Below are positions 35,396 through 44,156 of a DNA stretch of 64,000 nucleotides, piece by piece. Where the stretch lies: contig NZ_BCXD01000012.1 of assembly GCF_001894925.1 (NCBI RefSeq), positions 92,885 through 156,884 on the forward strand. Direction: 5' to 3'. Both the position numbers and the translations under genes were made by a program. This DNA is from Rhodococcus rhodnii NBRC 100604. GTDB lineage: Bacteria > Actinomycetota > Actinomycetes > Mycobacteriales > Mycobacteriaceae. A model generated the notes under the pieces. That model did no database searches, was not told the DNA's origin, and saw only the letters and a program-made list of their open reading frames with translations. Each line of letters starts with the position of its first letter. Within the stretch, counting starts at the first letter, position 1.

Positions 35396-36265
35396 ATGAG
35401 CGATCGCGTGCTGGTGTCGTTGCGTGGCGAGGTTCTCGATCCGGATGCGCCCTTGCTGCGCGCCGACGACCTGGGAGTCGTTCGCGGCGACGGAGTCTTC
35501 GAGACGCTGCTGGTGCGAGGCGGGCGGCCGATGCAGACGGCCGCGCACCTCGAGCGGATGCAGCAGTCCGCGGCGATGCTCGATCTCGCCGTCCCGTCGG
35601 CGAAGGACTGGCTCGCGGCCATCGACGTCGCGGCGACGCAGTGGGGCGACACCGCCGAGGGTGCGATGCGGCTCGTGTGCACCCGCGGCCCGGAGAGCGG
35701 CGGCGATCCCACGGCCTTCGTGTCGGTGTCCGGCATCTCCGATCGGGTGCACGAGGCGCGGACCGAGGGCGTCACGGCGATCACGCTCACACGGGGCTTC
35801 TCGGTCGATCTCGCGGCTGCCGCACCGTGGCAGCTGCTGGGGGCGAAGACGCTCTCGTATGCGACCAACATGGCGGCGCTGCGCTACGCCGAGGAGCGGG
35901 GTGCTCGCGAGGTCGTCTTCGTCAGCAGCGAGGGCTTCGTGCTCGAAGGGCCGCGCTCGACCGTGGTCGTCTCGCGAGACGGCGTGCTCACGACGCCTCC
36001 TCCCGCGCAGGGGATTCTGCCCGGGACGACGCAGCGGGCGCTGTTCGCGCTCGCTGCCCGGCGCCGGGTGCGGTGCGAGTACGCGGCGATGCGGCCCGCC
36101 GATCTCATCACCGCCGACGGCGTGTGGCTCGTGTCGAGCGTGACCCTCGCGGCGCGCGTGCACACCCTCGACGGGCTGGTTCTGCCCGAAGTCGCCGACG
36201 GTGCGGCGTTCTCCGCGCTCGTCGACGACGCGATCGAGCAGGGCGAGCAGTTGCGCACGTCATAG
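35396..36265 (+). CDS. pabC: aminodeoxychorismate lyase / branched-chain aminotransferase-like (PLP)
   Basis: Fold-type IV PLP enzyme of 289 residues. The Schiff-base Lys151 lies in LLGAKTLSYATNM; FVSSEGFVLEGPRSTVVV is the PLP-phosphate region with the conserved Glu. This group (M. tuberculosis Rv0812 by position) includes 4-amino-4-deoxychorismate lyases that make p-aminobenzoate for folate. D-amino-acid or branched-chain transamination is the alternative. ATG 35396 follows a TACGCT -10 box (35384-35389) by 6 bases, suggesting a leaderless message. Divergent from ygfZ. Confidence 0.8.
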   Translation: MSDRVLVSLRGEVLDPDAPLLRADDLGVVRGDGVFETLLVRGGRPMQTAAHLERMQQSAAMLDLAVPSAKDWLAAIDVAATQWGDTAEGAMRLVCTRGPESGGDPTAFVSVSGISDRVHEARTEGVTAITLTRGFSVDLAAAAPWQLLGAKTLSYATNMAALRYAEERGAREVVFVSSEGFVLEGPRSTVVVSRDGVLTTPPPAQGILPGTTQRALFALAARRRVRCEYAAMRPADLITADGVWLVSSVTLAARVHTLDGLVLPEVADGAAFSALVDDAIEQGEQLRTS

Positions 36266-36274
36266 TCCGCAGGT

Positions 36275-36293
36275 CTACTACGGAAAGTAGTAG
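36275..36293. promoter_or_regulatory. inverted repeat ahead of the cyd operon
   Basis: Perfect 7-base arms CTACTAC and GTAGTAG with a GGAAA centre. It lies 10 bases after the pabC stop and about 150 bases before cydA. The half-site GTAGTA resembles those bound by BlaI/CopY-type repressors. It might also be a small hairpin ending pabC. Confidence 0.4.
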
Positions 36294-36444
36294 AGGCGTT
36301 AGTCTTCCTGAATACGAAGAAGGCTGTCGATGATTCGGCCACGAAGCCGGAATCTCAGCAGTAACTTTGTGCCCAGGCAGCCGATGCGCCAGCCCACGAC
36401 TCGGCCATGCCTGCAACGACGACGGGCCACGGTCGGAGCCGATA

Positions 36445-37941
36445 ATGGACGCACTCGATGTCGCGCGGTGGCAGTTCGGGATCACCACGGTCTACCACTT
36501 CATCTTCGTTCCCCTGACCATCGGCCTCGCCCCGATGATCGCCGTGATGCAGACCATGTGGGTCGTCACGGGCAAAGAGCACTGGTATCGGCTCACGAAG
36601 TTCTTCGGCAAGTTCTTCCTCATCAACTTCGCGCTCGGCGTCGCGACCGGCATCGTCCAGGAGTTCCAGTTCGGGATGAACTGGTCCGAGTACTCGCGCT
36701 TCGTCGGCGACATTTTCGGCGCACCACTCGCCCTCGAAGGGCTCGTGGCGTTCTTCCTCGAATCGACCTTCATCGGCCTGTGGATCTTCGGCTGGGGCAA
36801 GCTGCCGAAACTCGTTCACCTGGCGACGATCTGGCTCGCCGCGATCGGTGTCAACGCGTCCGCGTACTTCATCATCGTCGCGAACTCCTTCATGCAGCAT
36901 CCCGTCGGCGCCGTCTACAACGAGGAGAACGGCCGCGCCGAACTGGACAGCATCTGGACGCTGCTCACCAATCCCACGGCACTCGCCGCCTTCCCGCACG
37001 TCGTCGCGGGTGCATTCCTCACCGCCGGAACGTTCGTCGCCGGTATCGGCGGCTGGTGGATGGTGCGCCACATGCGCAAGGCGAAGGCGACGACCACCGC
37101 GCCCGAGGACGCCGAGTTCTCCGAGAACGAAGCGCGGCAGGTGTTCCGGCCCGCGACGCGGTTCGCGCTGCTCGTCATGCTGGTCTCGGGCATCGCCCTG
37201 GTCGTCACAGGCGACATCCAGGGCAAGCTCATGTTCCAGCAGCAGCCGATGAAGATGGCGTCCGCGGAATCGTTGTGCCACACCGAGACCGATCCGGACT
37301 TCTCGATCCTCACCATCGGCCGGCACAACAACTGCGAGAGCGTCGTCCATCTGCTCGAAGTGCCGTACGTGCTGCCGTATCTCGCGGAGGGCCGATTCAC
37401 CGACGTCGAACTGCAGGGCGTCGAGGATCTCCAGGCCCAGTACGAGGAGCGGTTCGGCCCCGGCGACTACCGCCCGAATCTCTTCGTCACCTACTGGTCG
37501 TTCCGCGCGATGATCGGTCTCGCGGTGGGCTCGCTCGCGCTCGGCCTCGCAGGTCTGTGGGTGACACGCAAGGGCAGAGTGCCCGAGCAGTCGTGGTTCG
37601 GGAAACTCGCGATCGCCGCGATTCCGTTCCCCTTCCTCGCCAACATCGCGGGGTGGATCTTCACCGAGATGGGGCGCCAGCCCTGGGTCGTGCACCCGGC
37701 GCCGAACGGGGTCGACATGATCCGGCTGACGGTCGATCAGGGTGTGTCCGGTCATCCGGCGTGGACCGTGTGGATATCGCTCATCACGTTCACCGTCGTC
37801 TACGGCGCGCTCTTCGTCGTGTGGTTCTTCCTCATCAGACGCTATGCCGTTGCGGGGCCACAGGAATCGGACCGTCCGAAACCCGATCCGGGCGACGACG
37901 AGGGTCCGGCAGAGCACGAGACGCTGTCGTTCGCGTACTGA
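36445..37941 (+). CDS. cydA: cytochrome bd ubiquinol/menaquinol oxidase subunit I
   Basis: Inner-membrane oxidase subunit holding the three haems and the quinol site; 498 residues. Haem ligands are His in WQFGITTVYHFIFVPLTIG, a mid-protein His in LAAFPHVVAGAFLTAG and Met in the VTGDIQGKLMFQQQPMKMA region. EMGRQPWVVHP is the signature near the C-terminus. The Q-loop is short, as in most non-enteric bacteria. ATG 36445 begins MDALDVARWQFG; upstream in-frame codons are unconserved. First gene of cydABDC, giving a high-affinity oxygen-scavenging terminal oxidase. Confidence 0.95.
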   Translation: MDALDVARWQFGITTVYHFIFVPLTIGLAPMIAVMQTMWVVTGKEHWYRLTKFFGKFFLINFALGVATGIVQEFQFGMNWSEYSRFVGDIFGAPLALEGLVAFFLESTFIGLWIFGWGKLPKLVHLATIWLAAIGVNASAYFIIVANSFMQHPVGAVYNEENGRAELDSIWTLLTNPTALAAFPHVVAGAFLTAGTFVAGIGGWWMVRHMRKAKATTTAPEDAEFSENEARQVFRPATRFALLVMLVSGIALVVTGDIQGKLMFQQQPMKMASAESLCHTETDPDFSILTIGRHNNCESVVHLLEVPYVLPYLAEGRFTDVELQGVEDLQAQYEERFGPGDYRPNLFVTYWSFRAMIGLAVGSLALGLAGLWVTRKGRVPEQSWFGKLAIAAIPFPFLANIAGWIFTEMGRQPWVVHPAPNGVDMIRLTVDQGVSGHPAWTVWISLITFTVVYGALFVVWFFLIRRYAVAGPQESDRPKPDPGDDEGPAEHETLSFAY

Positions 37942-37980
37942 CCGGCCGTCACCACTCGTACCGAAGAAGAGGATGTCGTC

Positions 37981-39018
37981 GTGGGACTTCAGGAACTGTG
38001 GTTCATCATCATCGCGTTTCTGTTCCTCGGGTACTTCGTGCTCGAAGGATTCGACTTCGGTGTGGGCATGCTGCTGCCGATCCTCGGCCGCAAGAGCAAG
38101 CCCGACGGGGAGGCCCGGCGCCGCGTCGTGCTCAACACGATCGGCCCGGTGTGGGACGGCAACGAGGTCTGGCTCATCACCGCGGGCGGTGCGCTGTTCG
38201 CGGCCTTCCCCGAGTGGTACGCCACATTGTTCTCGGGTTTCTATTTCCCGCTGCTTCTGATCCTCGTGGCGCTCATCCTGCGGATCTGCGCGATCGAGTG
38301 GCGCGGCAAGATCGACGACGACACGTGGCGGCAGCGCGCCGACATCGGTATCGCCATCGGTTCGTGGGCACCGGCGATTCTGTGGGGCGTCGCCTTCGCG
38401 AACATCGTCCAGGGCGTGGCGATCGACGCCGACCGGCAGGTCACGACGTCGCTGTGGGGGCTGCTCAACCCGTACGCGCTCCTGGGCGGGCTCACCTTCC
38501 TGCTGATATTCCTGCTCCACGGCGCTGTCTTCCTCGGCCTCAAGACGGCGGGCGAGGTTCGGGTCGACGCCCTCGCGTGGTCGCGCCGGCTCGCGATCCC
38601 CACCGTCGTGGTGGCGGCGGTGTTCGCGCTGTGGACCCAGCTCGCGCACGGCTCGGGATGGACGTGGGCGGCGGTCGTCGTCGCGGCGGTCTCGCTGATC
38701 TCGGTGGTGTGGTTCACGATTCGTGACAGCGAGGGATGGGCGTTCGTCTTCACGACCGTCGCGATCATCGCCGCGGGCGTGCTGCTCTTCGGTTCGCTCT
38801 TCCCCGACGTCATGCCGTCGACGACGAACCCGGAGTACAGCCTGACGATCCACAACACGTCGTCGAGCCACTACACGCTCGTCGTCATGACGTGGGCCGC
38901 CGTGTTCATCACCCCGATCGTCCTGCTGTACCAGGGCTGGACGTACTGGGTGTTTCGCCAGCGGATTTCGGCCGAGCAGATCCCGCCCTCCGTCGGGCTG
39001 CAGATGCGGAACTCGTGA
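37981..39018 (+). CDS. cydB: cytochrome bd oxidase subunit II
   Basis: A 345-residue membrane subunit that stabilises the haem-bearing subunit I. The N-terminal motif ELWFIIIAFLFLGYFVLEGFDFGVGML (read in parts) and NTIGPVWDGNEVWLITAGGALFAAFP are universal in CydB. GTG 37981 lies about 10 bases after a GAAGAGGA site; the nearer ATG at 37973 is out of frame. Its stop overlaps the cydD GTG (GTGA). Confidence 0.95.
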   Translation: MGLQELWFIIIAFLFLGYFVLEGFDFGVGMLLPILGRKSKPDGEARRRVVLNTIGPVWDGNEVWLITAGGALFAAFPEWYATLFSGFYFPLLLILVALILRICAIEWRGKIDDDTWRQRADIGIAIGSWAPAILWGVAFANIVQGVAIDADRQVTTSLWGLLNPYALLGGLTFLLIFLLHGAVFLGLKTAGEVRVDALAWSRRLAIPTVVVAAVFALWTQLAHGSGWTWAAVVVAAVSLISVVWFTIRDSEGWAFVFTTVAIIAAGVLLFGSLFPDVMPSTTNPEYSLTIHNTSSSHYTLVVMTWAAVFITPIVLLYQGWTYWVFRQRISAEQIPPSVGLQMRNS

Positions 39019-40836
39019 CGGCCTCGGCTCGTCGCGACGTGCCCGTGCGGGACGCGACGCCGCCATCGGACGACACCCCGCCGCCGCGCCCGCGCGAGCG
39101 CCGCGGACCCGTCGATCCCCGCCTGCTGCGCTGGTCACGTTCGGCGCGTGGCTATCTCGCGCTCGTCGTCGTGGTGTCGATCGTCGACACGGCAATGGTG
39201 ATCGTCACCGCCGTTGTGATCGGGACGGTCCTCGGCGGGGCGATCACCGACCGCGAGGTCGATCTGGCGCACTGGGCGCCGTACCTCACGGCACTCGCCG
39301 TCGCCGTCGCGGTCCGGGTCGCCGCGAGCTGGGCGCGAACGGTTCGGCGAGCGCGCGGCGCACCGCACCGTCGCGGAGATCAAGGCCGAGGTGCTCGACT
39401 CCGCGACGTCGCTGCCGCCGAGATCGCTCGACCCTCGCCGCGACGACGTCGCCACCGTCCTCACCAGGGGACTCGACGCGCTCGGCCCCTATCTCACGGG
39501 CTATCTGCCCTCGCTCGTCCTCGCGTGCACGCTCACGCCGCTGACCTGGATCGTCATCCTCGTGCACGATCCGACGTCGGCGTGGATCGTGCTCGTGACG
39601 CTGCCGCTGATCCCCGTGTTCATGATCCTCATCGGGCTGCTCACGAAGGGCCGTTCGGTGCGCACGCTCGCGGCGATGACGACGCTCTCGTCGCGAATGC
39701 TGGATCTGCTCGCGGGCCTGCCGACGCTCCGGGCGCTGGGCCGAGAGCGCGGGCCGGACAAACGGGTTCGCGAACTCGGCGAGCACCACCGCACCACGAC
39801 GATGTCGGCGTTGCGCATCGCTTTCCTCTCGTCGATGGTGCTCGAACTCCTCGCGACGTTGTCGGTCGCGCTCGTCGCCGTGAGCATCGGTCTCCGGCTC
39901 GTCTACGGGGGAATGGACCTCACTCCCGGGATCATCGCGCTCGTCCTCGCCCCGGAGGTGTATCTGCCGTTGCGCATGGTCGGTCAGCGATTCCACGCCG
40001 CGGAGGACGGGATCGCGGCCGCGAACCGCGCGTTCGGGATCATCGACGAGGCCCGCGCCGCTCCCCGCGTCCGTGACGCGGGGACCACCGCCGCTCCGCC
40101 GCGCGCGACGATCGTCCTGACCGACGTCGCGATCGCGACCCGTCACGGCTTCGCCCCCGACGGCGTGAGTGCCCGCCTGCGGCCCGGTCACATCACTGTC
40201 TTCACGGGTGCGAACGGATCGGGCAAGTCGACCGTCCTGCAAGCGATCCTGGGGCTCACCGAGCCGGACCGCGGGTCGGTCACGGTCGGCGGCGTCGCGC
40301 TCGCCGACCTCGATCGGGAGTCGTGGTGGCACGAGGTCGCCTGGCTGCCGCAGCGCCCCGCGCTCGTCCCCGGCACCGTCCGGGAGAACGTCGAGGCGAT
40401 GGGCCCTGTCGACGATCTCGACAGCGCCGCGGCAGCAGCGGGTTTCGACGACGTGCTGCGGGAGTTGCCCGAGGGCTGGGACACGATGCTCGGCTCCGAG
40501 GGCGTCGGGCTCTCGCTCGGACAGCGGCAGCGGCTCGCGCTCACTCGTGTGCTGGCGTCACCGAAACAGGTTCTGTTGCTGGACGAACCGACCGCGCATC
40601 TCGACGACGAGTCGGAGCGCGTCGTGCTCGACGCGGTACGCGAGCGCGCGGCGCAGGGCCGCACGATCGTCCTCGTCGCGCACCGGCCGAGTCTCGTCGC
40701 GGTCGCGGACGTCGTCGTCGTGGTCCGCTCGACTGGTGACGAGAGCGACGGCGCCGAGAGCGACGGCGCCGAGAGCGACGGCGACGGGCAACCACACGGC
40801 CCGAACGGGCAGGAATCGCAGGGGGAGTCGTGGTGA
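39015..40836 (+). pseudogene. cydD: thiol exporter ABC subunit CydD with a frame break near codon 107
   Basis: Membrane/ATPase subunit of the CydDC exporter of glutathione-like thiols needed to assemble cytochrome bd. From GTG 39015 the frame gives a normal N-terminus (RSARGYLALVVVVSIVDTAM ... RVAASWA) up to about 39335. The conserved sequence then continues one frame over as ERFGERAAHRTVAEIKAEV from 39337. The net shift is one extra base (or two missing) in tgggcgcgaacgg. Downstream everything is intact: second half of the membrane domain, Walker A TGANGSGKST, signature LSLGQRQRLAL, Walker B VLLLDEPTAHLD. It is either a real mutation or a sequencing error. A short 15-base tandem repeat sits near the C-terminus. 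If read as one gene, about 606 residues. Confidence 0.8.
40741..40783 (+). repeat. 15-base tandem repeat in the cydD tail
   Basis: GAGAGCGACGGCGCC occurs twice in a row (40741-40755, 40756-40770) with a third, 13-base copy (40771-40783). It encodes ESDGA repeats in the acidic C-terminal tail, so unit changes keep the frame. Confidence 0.7.
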
Positions 40837-42572
40837 GCACAGCGGTGGCCCGGGTCGAGCGCGCACCGCTGCGCCGCGCGCTCGCCCTCCTCGACCTCGA
40901 GCGCGGGGCCGTCGTGCGATCGGTGCTCGCCGGGGTCGCGACGCTCGGCAGTGCGCTCGCGCTCGCGGCACTGTCGGCGTGGCTCATCATGCGGGCGTGG
41001 GAGATGCCGCCCGTCCTCGACCTCACCGTGGCCGTGACTGCGGTGCGTGCGCTCGGTATCTCGCGCGGCCTGTTCCGCTATCTCGAACGGCTCAGTACCC
41101 ACGACACCGCACTGCGGGGAACGACGGCCGCGCGCGCGAATCTCTATCGCCGACTCGCGGACGGCGATCCCGCTGCGGCGCTGGGAATCCGGCGCGGCGA
41201 TCTGCTCGCACGGACGGGTGCGGACGTCGACGAACTCGGTGACGTCGTCGTGCGCGCGGTGATCCCGATCGCGGTGGCGGCCGTCATGGCGGTCCTGGCC
41301 GTCGGCGGTATCGCGCTGATCTCGCCCGTGGTTGCCCTGATACTCGCCGTCGCACTGGTGCTCTCGGGAGTCGTCGCGCCGTGGATGTCGGCGCGGGCCG
41401 CGCAGGTCGCCGACGACGCCGGTGTCCGTTCACGCGCCGCGTACAGCGACGCCGCCACCACGGCGCTCGATCACGCCGCCGAACTGCGGGTCGCGGGGCG
41501 GCTCGGCGATGCCGTCGCACTCGCAGGACGGGCGCAGGCTCAGGCCACGCGTGACCGCGACCGTGGGGCGACATGGTCCGCCCTCGCCGCCGCCGCGACC
41601 CCGCTCGCGATCGGGGCGAGCGTGATCGGGGCGCTGCTCGTCGGGCTCGGGCTGTACGGCACCGACCTCTCGCCGACCGGCTCGGGCGCCATGTCCCCGA
41701 TGGCGCTCGGCATCCTCGTCCTGCTCCCGCTCTCGGCCTTCGAGGCGACCGCTGTGCTGCCCGACGCCGCCCGCACGCTCGGTCGGGCCCGCGGGTCCGC
41801 ACGGCGGATCCTCGCGCTGCTGGACGACGCCGACCGGCCGCGCTCCGTCGGGCACGAGCCGTGGGACGGCCACGGCACGCTCGAGGCGCGAGGCCTCCGA
41901 TCGGGCTGGCCGGCGGGCAGCGAGACGGCAGGCACCGCGGAACCCCGCACGACGGACCCGCTCGATCTCGACGTCGCTCCCGGCTCGCGCATCGTGCTCA
42001 CCGGGCCCAGTGGCGCGGGCAAGACAACGGTACTCATGACGCTCGCGGGGCTGCTGCCGCCGGTCGCGGGCACCCTGACGGCGGGCGGGCGCGACGTCGC
42101 GACGATCGTGCCCGACGACATGCGCCGCGCCGTCGCGTTCTTCGCGGAGGACGCGCATCTCTTCGACACGAGCGTGCTCGAGAACCTGCGCGTCGTCCGC
42201 GGCGACGTGACGACGCACGAGGCGCGGGAGGTGCTGCGCCGCGTCGGACTCGCGGACTGGGTCGATGCGCTGCCCGACGGGCTCGACACGACGATCTCCG
42301 GCGCCCGCGCGGTCTCGGGCGGGCAGCGCCGCCGGTTGCTGCTCGCACGCGCCCTGCTCTCGCGGGCGCCGATCCTGCTGCTCGACGAGCCCACGGAACA
42401 TCTCGACGCCGCGGACGGGGCGGACGTGTTGCGCAGGCTGCTCGCGCGCGACGCGGGGCTCGTGGGACCCGAGCGGGCGGTCGTCGTCGTGACGCATCAG
42501 CTTCCGCCCGGCACCGACGCCGACCGCGTGATCGAGGTGCGGCCGGCGGTCGCCGCGCACTCGGCCGAATAA
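40833..42572 (+). CDS. cydC: thiol reductant ABC exporter subunit CydC
   Basis: Second half of the heterodimeric CydDC exporter, 579 residues: six membrane helices, then an ATPase domain with Walker A TGPSGAGKTTV (from residue 391), signature VSGGQRRRLLLARALL and Walker B ILLLDEPTEHLD. The GTG at 40833 overlaps the cydD stop and is 5 bases from GGGGGAG; the GTG one codon earlier is too close. It needs CydD as partner, so the frame break in cydD would leave it without function if real. The operon ends here with a TAA; a new promoter follows at once. Confidence 0.92.
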   Translation: MSTAVARVERAPLRRALALLDLERGAVVRSVLAGVATLGSALALAALSAWLIMRAWEMPPVLDLTVAVTAVRALGISRGLFRYLERLSTHDTALRGTTAARANLYRRLADGDPAAALGIRRGDLLARTGADVDELGDVVVRAVIPIAVAAVMAVLAVGGIALISPVVALILAVALVLSGVVAPWMSARAAQVADDAGVRSRAAYSDAATTALDHAAELRVAGRLGDAVALAGRAQAQATRDRDRGATWSALAAAATPLAIGASVIGALLVGLGLYGTDLSPTGSGAMSPMALGILVLLPLSAFEATAVLPDAARTLGRARGSARRILALLDDADRPRSVGHEPWDGHGTLEARGLRSGWPAGSETAGTAEPRTTDPLDLDVAPGSRIVLTGPSGAGKTTVLMTLAGLLPPVAGTLTAGGRDVATIVPDDMRRAVAFFAEDAHLFDTSVLENLRVVRGDVTTHEAREVLRRVGLADWVDALPDGLDTTISGARAVSGGQRRRLLLARALLSRAPILLLDEPTEHLDAADGADVLRRLLARDAGLVGPERAVVVVTHQLPPGTDADRVIEVRPAVAAHSAE

Positions 42573-42577
42573 ATCCG

Positions 42578-42606
42578 TTGCCGCCGCTGCGCGTCGCGGG
42601 TACGTT
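42578..42606 (+). promoter_or_regulatory. promoter of the DUF1540 leader
   Basis: TTGCCG (42578-42583), a 17-base spacer and TACGTT (42601-42606): the best-spaced sigma-70-type promoter I see in the window. The predicted start is near 42613. It begins 5 bases after the cydC stop. Confidence 0.55.
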
Positions 42607-42612
42607 CGGGAA

Positions 42613-42819
42613 TTACACGAGGAAGGAGGTGGTCCCAGACATGAACGACTGTTGGACACGTGAGGTGGCTGCCAGCTAGCCGCCACCGCTGACGGCATTC
42701 ACTGACCGCGCGAGCGGCTGGCGAATTCCAGGCAGCCACCCGGCCCCCGAGCCCGATCCGTCCACGATCGGCCCGCACTCGCCCCGACACGGGCGGTCGC
42801 GGGAACGGCTCGGGGGCCG
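42613..42819 (+). ncRNA. structured leader RNA with alternative helices, upstream of DUF1540
   Basis: From the predicted start the RNA can form several perfect helices. GGTGGCTGCC (42664-42673) pairs with GGCAGCCACC (42731-42740); the same segment can instead pair locally, GGTGGC with GCCACC (42682-42687). CCGC-GCGA-GCGG at 42706-42717 is a GNRA-tetraloop hairpin. CGGCCCCCGAGCC (42741-42753) pairs with GGCTCGGGGGCCG (42807-42819) and encloses two small hairpins (CCGATC/GATCGG and CGCCC/GGGCG), a three-way junction. The first segment is part of the 12-codon ORF at 42641. This is the architecture of an attenuator or switch. I cannot match it to a known RNA family by eye. Confidence 0.45.
42641..42679 (+). 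CDS. 12-residue leader ORF with extended Shine-Dalgarno
   Basis: Encodes MNDCWTREVAAS and stops at TAG. Upstream, AAGGAGGTGGTCC (42623-42635) is complementary to almost the entire 3' tail of 16S rRNA except for one base, far beyond a normal site, though the gap to ATG is about 10 bases. Codons 8-11 form one arm of the leader's main helix, so ribosomes on this ORF would decide which helix forms. An in-frame GTG at 42629 would add four residues. It may act only by being translated. Confidence 0.5.
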   Translation: MNDCWTREVAAS

Positions 42820-42941
42820 TTCCCTGTCTCGGGCACGAGACGCGCGCACCGGGCCAGGGCAGCCTTTCCTTGCTGGTCACCGCGGCCGGGCAGTCCTACC
42901 GTGAGAAACAGGTAGACACCCTGAACCGGTCGGAGGACCTC

Positions 42942-43241
42942 ATGACCACGATGGAAATGCCTCACGTCAGCGAATGCACCGTCAGCGACTGTTCGTACAA
43001 CCACGACGGTTGCCATGCCTTCGCCATCAACGTTTCGGGGAACAACGGAACCGCCGAGTGCGGCACGTTCGTCCCGCTGTCCGCGAAGGGCGGCCTCGAC
43101 CGCGTCACGTCGCTCGTCGGAGCGTGCCAGCGCGCCGACTGCGTCCACAACCAGGACCTCGAATGCACCGCGAGCGACATCCGCGTCGGTGCCGGTGGCG
43201 GTGACGACACCGCGCACTGCCTGACCTACCAGCGCCGCTGA
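42942..43241 (+). CDS. DUF1540 protein with two Cys-rich repeats
   Basis: A 99-residue soluble protein of two DUF1540 units: MPHVSECTVSDCSYNHDGC ... AECGTF and GACQRADCVHNQDLECTA ... AHCLTY. Each has four Cys in the pattern C-x4-6-C-x6-C-x(17-20)-C, suggesting a small metal site, probably zinc; metal binding is inferred. ATG 42942 has GGAGG 6 bases upstream. It is the first full gene after the structured leader and may be controlled by it. Function unknown. Confidence 0.8.
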   Translation: MTTMEMPHVSECTVSDCSYNHDGCHAFAINVSGNNGTAECGTFVPLSAKGGLDRVTSLVGACQRADCVHNQDLECTASDIRVGAGGGDDTAHCLTYQRR

Positions 43242-43272
43242 CGGCCGGGCCGTCCCGGACTCCCGGGACGGC

Positions 43273-44049
43273 TCAGACGCCGAAGCCGCCCGCGACCGAC
43301 AACTGCTCACCCGTGATGTAGTTCGCGCGGTCGGAGGCGAGGAAGACGCACGCCGCGGCGATGTCCTCGGCCTTGCCGTAGCGGCGCAGCGGCAGCATCG
43401 CGCGCGTGGCCGACTCCCACTTCTCGTCGAGGACGCCGCGCTCGCGCAGGGCGAGGAACATGCCGGCCTCCACCACACCGACCAGAACCGAGTTCGCGCG
43501 GATCCCGTGGCGGCCCTCCTCGCGTGCGATACCGCGCACGAGCGCTTCGTTCGCTGCCTTGGGCAGGACGGACAGGCCGTCGTGCGGCGGGAACAGGCGG
43601 TCGCCCGCGGATCCGACGTGGACGACCGATCCGCCGCCGTGCTCACGCATGTGCGGCAGGACCGCATGCACCGCACCGAACATGCCGAGAGACTCGATCT
43701 CGATCGACCGGCGGTAGTCGTCGGCGCTCGTGTCGGCGAGGGAGTTCTGCTCGACGACGGGGCCGGCGCACCACACGAGGGTGTGGATGCGGGAGTGTTC
43801 GGCGATCGCGCCGTCGACCGCGGCGGCGAGTTCGTCGGCGTCGCGCACGTCGACCCGGTGGATCGTCGCGGCCACTCCGAGTTCACGCAGGTCGGTGGCG
43901 GTCTTCTCGGCGATCTCGGGTCGCGAACGGTAGCACACCGCGACGTCCGAGCCGGCGGCGGCGAACTCCGTCGCGACGACGCGGCCGATTCCGCCGCTGC
44001 CGCCGAAGACGAGAGCCGCGCCGGCCGGAAGTGTCGTTTCGAAGGGCAC
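43273..44049 (-). CDS. SDR-family oxidoreductase lacking the catalytic Tyr
   Basis: A 258-residue Rossmann protein of the short-chain dehydrogenase family with nucleotide motif LVFGGSGGIGR, the family Asp in VDVRDADEL, WCAG (for NAG) and C-terminal VAGGFGV. The catalytic YxxxK is not intact: the stretch reads LSVLPKAANEAL, so Lys is kept but the Tyr position is Ser. The upstream Ser (HVGSAGD) is present. It may be catalytically altered, or may bind NAD(P)(H) only. GTG 44049 has GAGGA 8 bases upstream. It is convergent with the DUF1540 gene; the nitrobindin-like gene lies upstream on the same strand. Confidence 0.82.
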   Translation of the reverse strand: MPFETTLPAGAALVFGGSGGIGRVVATEFAAAGSDVAVCYRSRPEIAEKTATDLRELGVAATIHRVDVRDADELAAAVDGAIAEHSRIHTLVWCAGPVVEQNSLADTSADDYRRSIEIESLGMFGAVHAVLPHMREHGGGSVVHVGSAGDRLFPPHDGLSVLPKAANEALVRGIAREEGRHGIRANSVLVGVVEAGMFLALRERGVLDEKWESATRAMLPLRRYGKAEDIAAACVFLASDRANYITGEQLSVAGGFGV

Positions 44050-44156
44050 CGGCTGATCCTCGTTCCGTCGGGGGCGAACCGGCGGACGCCGGCTTCCCGG
44101 ACGACGGTAGGGGGCCGCGAGCGCGGCGGGCAGGATCGATCCCGGTGACCGGGCGA

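Noticed and set aside
36355..39195. A 946-residue open frame antisense to cydA and cydB
   Set aside because: Composition is repetitive Asp/Glu/Arg and no domain can be seen; cydA and cydB on the other strand are unmistakable.
39330..39342. Programmed ribosomal frameshift in cydD
   Set aside because: No slippery heptamer, pseudoknot-like stem or family precedent at the site; a mutation or read error is simpler.
42641..42679. Cysteine-attenuation leader peptide like the one at 46981
   Set aside because: It has a single Cys and single Trp and lacks the LLTRRRxVDL pattern, so it is treated as a different kind of leader.
42613..42819. T-box, SAM or cobalamin riboswitch in the DUF1540 leader
   Set aside because: No T-box UGG-bulge sequence, no SAM K-turn layout and no B12 box; the helices are not arranged as in those families.
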